DNA of 64,000 nucleotides from Sequoia sempervirens. Lineage: Eukaryota; Streptophyta; Pinopsida; Cupressales; Cupressaceae. Position numbers and translations under genes: made by a program. The DNA lies in contig VDFB02254869.1 in the NCBI GenBank assembly GCA_007258455.2, forward strand, positions 248,001-312,000. The letters are read 5' to 3'. Positions 59,738-64,000 of the stretch are shown piece by piece. The notes under the pieces are model-generated. The model saw only the letters and a list, made by a program, of their open reading frames with translations. It ran no database searches and had not been told where the DNA came from. Position 1 is the first letter of the stretch; the number at the start of each line of letters is the position of its first letter.

Positions 59738-60982
59738 AGGAGAGAGGGAGAGAGAGATGGAGAGATAGGGATAAAAAGAGGGAGATATAGAGGGGGGAAG
59801 AGCATGAGAGAGAGGGGGGTAAGGAGATAGATATAGAGAGGAAGATAGAGATAGAGTTGGAGATGGAGAAAGAGAAGGAGATAGATATAGAAACAAGGAG
59901 AGAAGGAGAGGGAGAGATAAAGAGAGAGAGGTAAGAGGGATAGATTGAGATGGAAGAGATAAATATATAGAGAGAGATAGAGAGGGAGATAGATGCATGG
60001 ATAGAGAGAGGGAGACATGTCCAGAGATAAACAGGGGAGAAGAAAATAGAAGTAGAGATGAAGATAGAATGAGAGAGAAAGATGGAGACAAATAGATAGA
60101 GAGATAAATATAAAGAGAGAGAGGGAGAGGGAGAGAGGATGAGATAGAGAGATATAGAAGAAGAGGTAGAGGGAGATATAAAGATATAGATCTAGTGAGA
60201 TAGAGTGATAGAGAGATAAGTATATAAGGAGATATGGAGGAGGAGAGGGAGAGAAAGACAAAGAGATAGACAAATAGAGAGAATTATAGATAGGTAAATA
60301 GAGATAGAGAGAGGGAGAGATAAATAGGTGGATAGAGAAAGGGAGAAAGAAGTAGGGGGAGATAGAGATATATGAGAAGAGAAAGAGAGAGATAGAGAAA
60401 TATGGGAAGATAAAGAGAGATATATGGGAAGATAAATGGAGAGAGATGTGGACATAGAGAGGTAGATAGGGGGGATAGGGAGAGAGTGAGGGAGGGAGAG
60501 ATGGGGAGAGATAGAGAGAGGGGGAGATTGAGAGAGAGGGAGGGAGAGAAAGGGAGAGAGATAGGTAGAGGAGGATAGATAGAGAAGATGGGGAGAGAGG
60601 AAGAGAGAGAAGAGGGGGAGAGATAGGTAGAAGAGGGAGAAAAAGACGAGGGGGATAAAGGGAGAGAGAGAGAAGAATATGGGGGAGAGATGGAGAGATA
60701 CATCAATAAATATAGAGGGAGAGAGAGATATATAGGAGGGTGATATAGAGAGATAGAGGGGATAGTGAAAGAGATAGAGAGATGGTGAAATAGGTAGAAA
60801 AATATATGGATAGAAAGAGATAGAGAGGACTAAGAGGGAGATAAAGAGAGAAACAAAGATAGAGATATAGATTAGGAGAGATAGAGTGAGTGAGAGAGGG
60901 GGGAGACAGAGATATATCTCTATAGATAGAGAGGGGGAGAGGGAGTGACTTAGATAGTGGGAGACAGAGAGATAAAGAGCGA
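59738..60982 (+). repeat. GA/GATA-rich polypurine block, unit 2
   Basis: Homologous to the unit 1 block, with matching landmarks such as AAGAAGTAGGGGGAGATAGAG and CAATAAATATAGAGGGAGAG. Minus-strand open frames here are artefacts. Confidence 0.9.
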
Positions 60983-62058
60983 CATTATGTTATTTCTTTG
61001 CATGGTTTGTTTGGACAACTTGCATGTTTCAAGATGTGATTCCTCAACATGTCAACTGTTGGTGTTTTGTATGCATTTAGATTCATGTTTGGTAATGTAT
61101 CAAGTCCCTTGTGAGGACTTGATGTTTTTCTCTATGTGGTATTTCTCGAAATGCATATGTGATGTTTATATGCTTAACTTATCATAATGCTTTAGTTCAT
61201 GGATATGTGTATTAATATTTATGTTTTGATTAAATGCTATCAAGATTATATGACCTTTAGATGCACTAATTTACATTTAATGATGTTCTACTCAATTGGG
61301 TGATTATACCATGCTTCAACTACTATATATTGAGTAGGTATTATTGACATGTGTGTTGAGTGGTTATAGGTACAAGGTTATTTCTCCACTAGATTATGTA
61401 GGTCTAAATTATTTCTCAATCGTGGTTATTTCAAAGATCTCACATTTGATATCCTTTTTTTATTCCTCGATTGTACTCGAATTGAGTATGCTATGTGTCA
61501 TGTTTGACCCTATGTTAACTGGGATCTAAATAGGAGACAATTCTAAGGTCCATCTATGCTGATATTATTAGGTTTTGATACTTGTGCAAAGATTAGGATT
61601 GTAGTATGAGATGCTTTCATTCCTACCTTGGGCATGTCCTCTCAAGAAGGCATATATCATCATGTGAAGATAGCTTTTGTAGTATGAGATGTAAGGAGAA
61701 ATTCATGTTGATGTTGAATATGGCCTTGGATGTGTTGTACTAAGTCAAATCTTATAAAGTTGAAAACACTTGTGGCTTTTGTTGATGGTCATATTTGGCT
61801 TGTTCACATCCTTGCATTCATATGTGTATTAGATGTTGGAAAAGGATGTGGTGAATTATTGATTAGTTTGAAATTAATATTTGGAATGTGTATATTATTG
61901 AAATTAGAAATCACACCTTAGTGTGCAATGGGTATGTCGAAAAAGAGTTGAAGGTCAATTAGGATAAATTTTGGTGTTATGTTTGCATACATATATGAAG
62001 TAGATGAGGTCAACTAGTATGTCATTTAGCAAGTGATTATTTTTGTGAAACAAAGGTC

Positions 62059-62458
62059 TCAATGGAGAACTGATAGCTTCAAATCAACTATGCATCCAAT
62101 TATAGGGATGCAAACATGATAGAAATAAAACATCTAAATCAGGAAGATAATCAGGCCATTACCAAGAGGCTCATGTTATTTTTGAAATAAGGAGAGAGGG
62201 AGAGATAGGGATAGAAAGAGGGAGAGATAGAGGGGGGAAGAGCAAGAGAGAGAGATAGCTTCAATGGAGAACTGATAGCTTCAAATCAACTATGCATCCA
62301 CTTATAGGGATGCAAACATGATAGAAATAAAACATCTAAATCGGGAAGATAATCAGGCCATTACCAAGAGGCTCATGTTATGTTTGAAATAAGGAGAGAG
62401 GGAGAGATAGGGATAGAAAGAGGGAGAGATAGAGGGGGGAAGAGCAAGAGAGAGAGAG
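62059..62458 (+). repeat. 202-bp tandem duplication at the junction of mixed and GA sequence in unit 3
   Basis: TCAATGGAGAACTGATAGC starts at 62059 and again at 62261. The two copies differ at only a few positions (for example CCAATTATAG against CCACTTATAG), so the event is recent compared with divergence between units. Confidence 0.85.
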
Positions 62459-63538
62459 GGGTAAGGATATAGATATAGAGAGGAAGATATAGATAGAGGT
62501 GGAGATGGAGGAAGAGAAGGAGATGGGTATGGACAGAAGGAGAGGGAGAGATAAAGAGAGAGAGGGGAGAGGGATAGATAGAGATGGAAGAGATAAATAT
62601 ATAGAGAGGGACAGAGAGGGAGATAGATGGATGAATAGAGAGAGAGACATGTCTAGAGATAAATGAGGGAGAAGAAAATAGAAGTAGAGATGAAGATAGA
62701 ATGAGAGAGGAAGATGAAGACAAATACATAGAGAGATATAGGTAGAGGAAGATAAATATATATAGAGAGAGAGAGAGAGGAAGAGGGAGAGAGGATGAGA
62801 CAAAGAGATATAGAGGGATATATAGATATATAGATCTAGTGAGATAGAGTGATAGAGAGATAAGTATATAAGGAGATATGGAGTATAGGGAGAGAAATAC
62901 AAAGAGAAAAACAAATAGAGAGAATTATAGATAGACAAATAGAGATGGAGAGAGGGAGAGAGAAATAGGTGGAGATAGAGAAAGGGAGAAAGAAGTAGGG
63001 GGAGATAGAGATATATGAGAAAACAAAGAGAGAGACAGAGAAATATGGGAAGAGAGAGATATATGGGAAGAGAAATGGAGAGAGAGGTGGAGATAGAGAG
63101 ATAGATATGGGAGAGAGTGGAGAGATGGGGATAGAGAGAGGGGGGAGATTGAGAGAGAGGGAGGGAGAGAAAGGGAGAGAGATAGGTACTGGAGGAGAGA
63201 TAGACAAGAGGGGGAGAGAGGAAGAGAGAGAAGAGTGGGAGAGATAGGTAGAAGAGGGAGAGAAAGAAGAGGGCCATAAAGGGAGAGAGAGATGGGGAGA
63301 GAGGGAGAGATAGCTCAATAAATATAGAGGGAGAGGGAGACACATAGAAAGAGGGTGATATAAAGAGATAGAGGGGATAGTGAAAGAGATAGAGAGGATT
63401 GAGAGGGATATAAAGAGATAAATAGAGAGAGATATAGATTAGGAGAGATAGAGTGCATGAGAGAGAGGGGGGAGATGGAGATATAGAGGGGGATAGGGAG
63501 TGACATAGATAGTGGAAGAAATAGAGAGATAGAGAGTG
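62190..63538 (+). repeat. GA/GATA-rich polypurine block, unit 3
   Basis: Homologous to the previous two blocks. Its left edge is disturbed by a local duplication that reintroduces ~120 bp of non-GA sequence at 62261-62385. Confidence 0.9.
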
Positions 63539-64000
63539 GGCTTATGTTATTTCTTTGCATGGTGTGTTTGGACCACTTGCATGTTTCAAGATGTGATTCC
63601 TCAACATGTCAACTATTGGTGTTTTTTATGCATTGATATTTTTGTTTAGCAATGTGTCAAGTCACTTGTGAGGACTTGATGTTTTTCATTATGCGGTATT
63701 TCTCGAAATGCTTATGTGATGTTTATCTACTTGACTTACCATAATGCTTTAGTTCATAGATATGTGTATGAATATTTATGTTGTGATTAAATGTTATCAA
63801 GATTATATGACCTTTAGATGCATTGATTTACATTTTATGATGTTCTACTCAATTGGGTGATTATGCTATGCTTTAACTACTATATATTGAGTAGGTATAA
63901 TTGACATGTGTGTTGAGTGGTTATAGGCACAAGGTTCTTTCTCCACTAGATTATGTAGGTTAAAATTATTTCCCAATGGTGCTTATTTTGAAGATCTCAC

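Larger units (their letters stand above)
55244..64000. repeat. Tandem array of ~2.5-kb units with GA-rich halves (extends beyond window)
   Basis: The same block starting CTTATGTTATTTCTTTGCATG recurs at 55244, 58522, ~60984 and 63541, giving units of 3278, 2462 and ~2557 bp plus a partial fourth. Each unit has ~1.2 kb of mixed sequence (with TATATATTGAGTAGG, CTAGGGTCCATCTAT, GTGCAATGGGTATGTC) and then ~1.25-1.35 kb of polypurine GA/GATA repeats. The first unit carries ~840 additional bp (about 55818-56657). No coding capacity is credible. I do not recognise the family. Confidence 0.85.

Overview
The window reads as heterochromatic, repeat-dominated DNA from a large plant nuclear genome. The reasons are plant-type LTR retrotransposons: a Ty1/copia element with a UBN2-like gag, Ty3/gypsy elements with the second, archaeal-type RNase H typical of the Tat lineage, and an antisense plant-mobile-domain ORF. 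A gymnosperm or another giant-genome plant is plausible, but the sequence alone does not settle it. I found no convincing host gene, tRNA, rRNA or CRISPR array.

Layout. (1) 1-~3130: minus-strand LTR element (E) with a decayed single-frame gag-like ORF, a primer-binding site and a probable LTR. (2) ~3131-7423: AT-rich sequence with no gene I can support. (3) 7424-14833: decayed Ty1/copia element (A) with a truncated 5' LTR; its 3' LTR is split by another LTR-like insertion. (4) 14834-15713 and 54113-~55160: two halves of one old chromovirus-like Ty3/gypsy pol (D). (5) 15714-54112: a giant Tat-type gypsy element (B) inserted into D, with perfect TGTAG/CTACA ends and an AAAAG target-site duplication. 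(6) 37830-53796: a second Tat-type element (C) inserted into the 3' LTR of B, with 1191-bp LTRs about 97% identical. (7) 55244-64000: a tandem array of ~2.5-kb units, each about half mixed sequence and half GA/GATA-rich polypurine DNA, running off the right edge.

Order of events inferred from nesting: D is oldest. A then inserted into the D reverse transcriptase and B into the D integrase; the relative order of A and B is unknown. An unrelated LTR inserted into the A 3' LTR, and C inserted last into the 3' LTR of B.

The most interesting content is the shared architecture of B and C. In both, sense gag-pol (gag, DGGA protease, G-patch, RT, RNase H, archaeal-type RNase H, integrase) faces a convergent antisense gene encoding a plant mobile domain protein. 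An array of ~20-21-bp repeats lies ahead of each gene, in the same orientation relative to the gene it precedes, so the arrays are inverted across the element. A hairpin abuts the polypurine tract in both elements although its sequence differs. C gag-pol (2310 codons) and its antisense gene (631 codons) keep one reading frame, broken only by premature stops that are mostly explained by C-to-T change (CGA to TGA, CAG to TAG). The B leader also carries a ~0.55-kb foldback downstream of its LTR promoter that could produce hairpin RNA.
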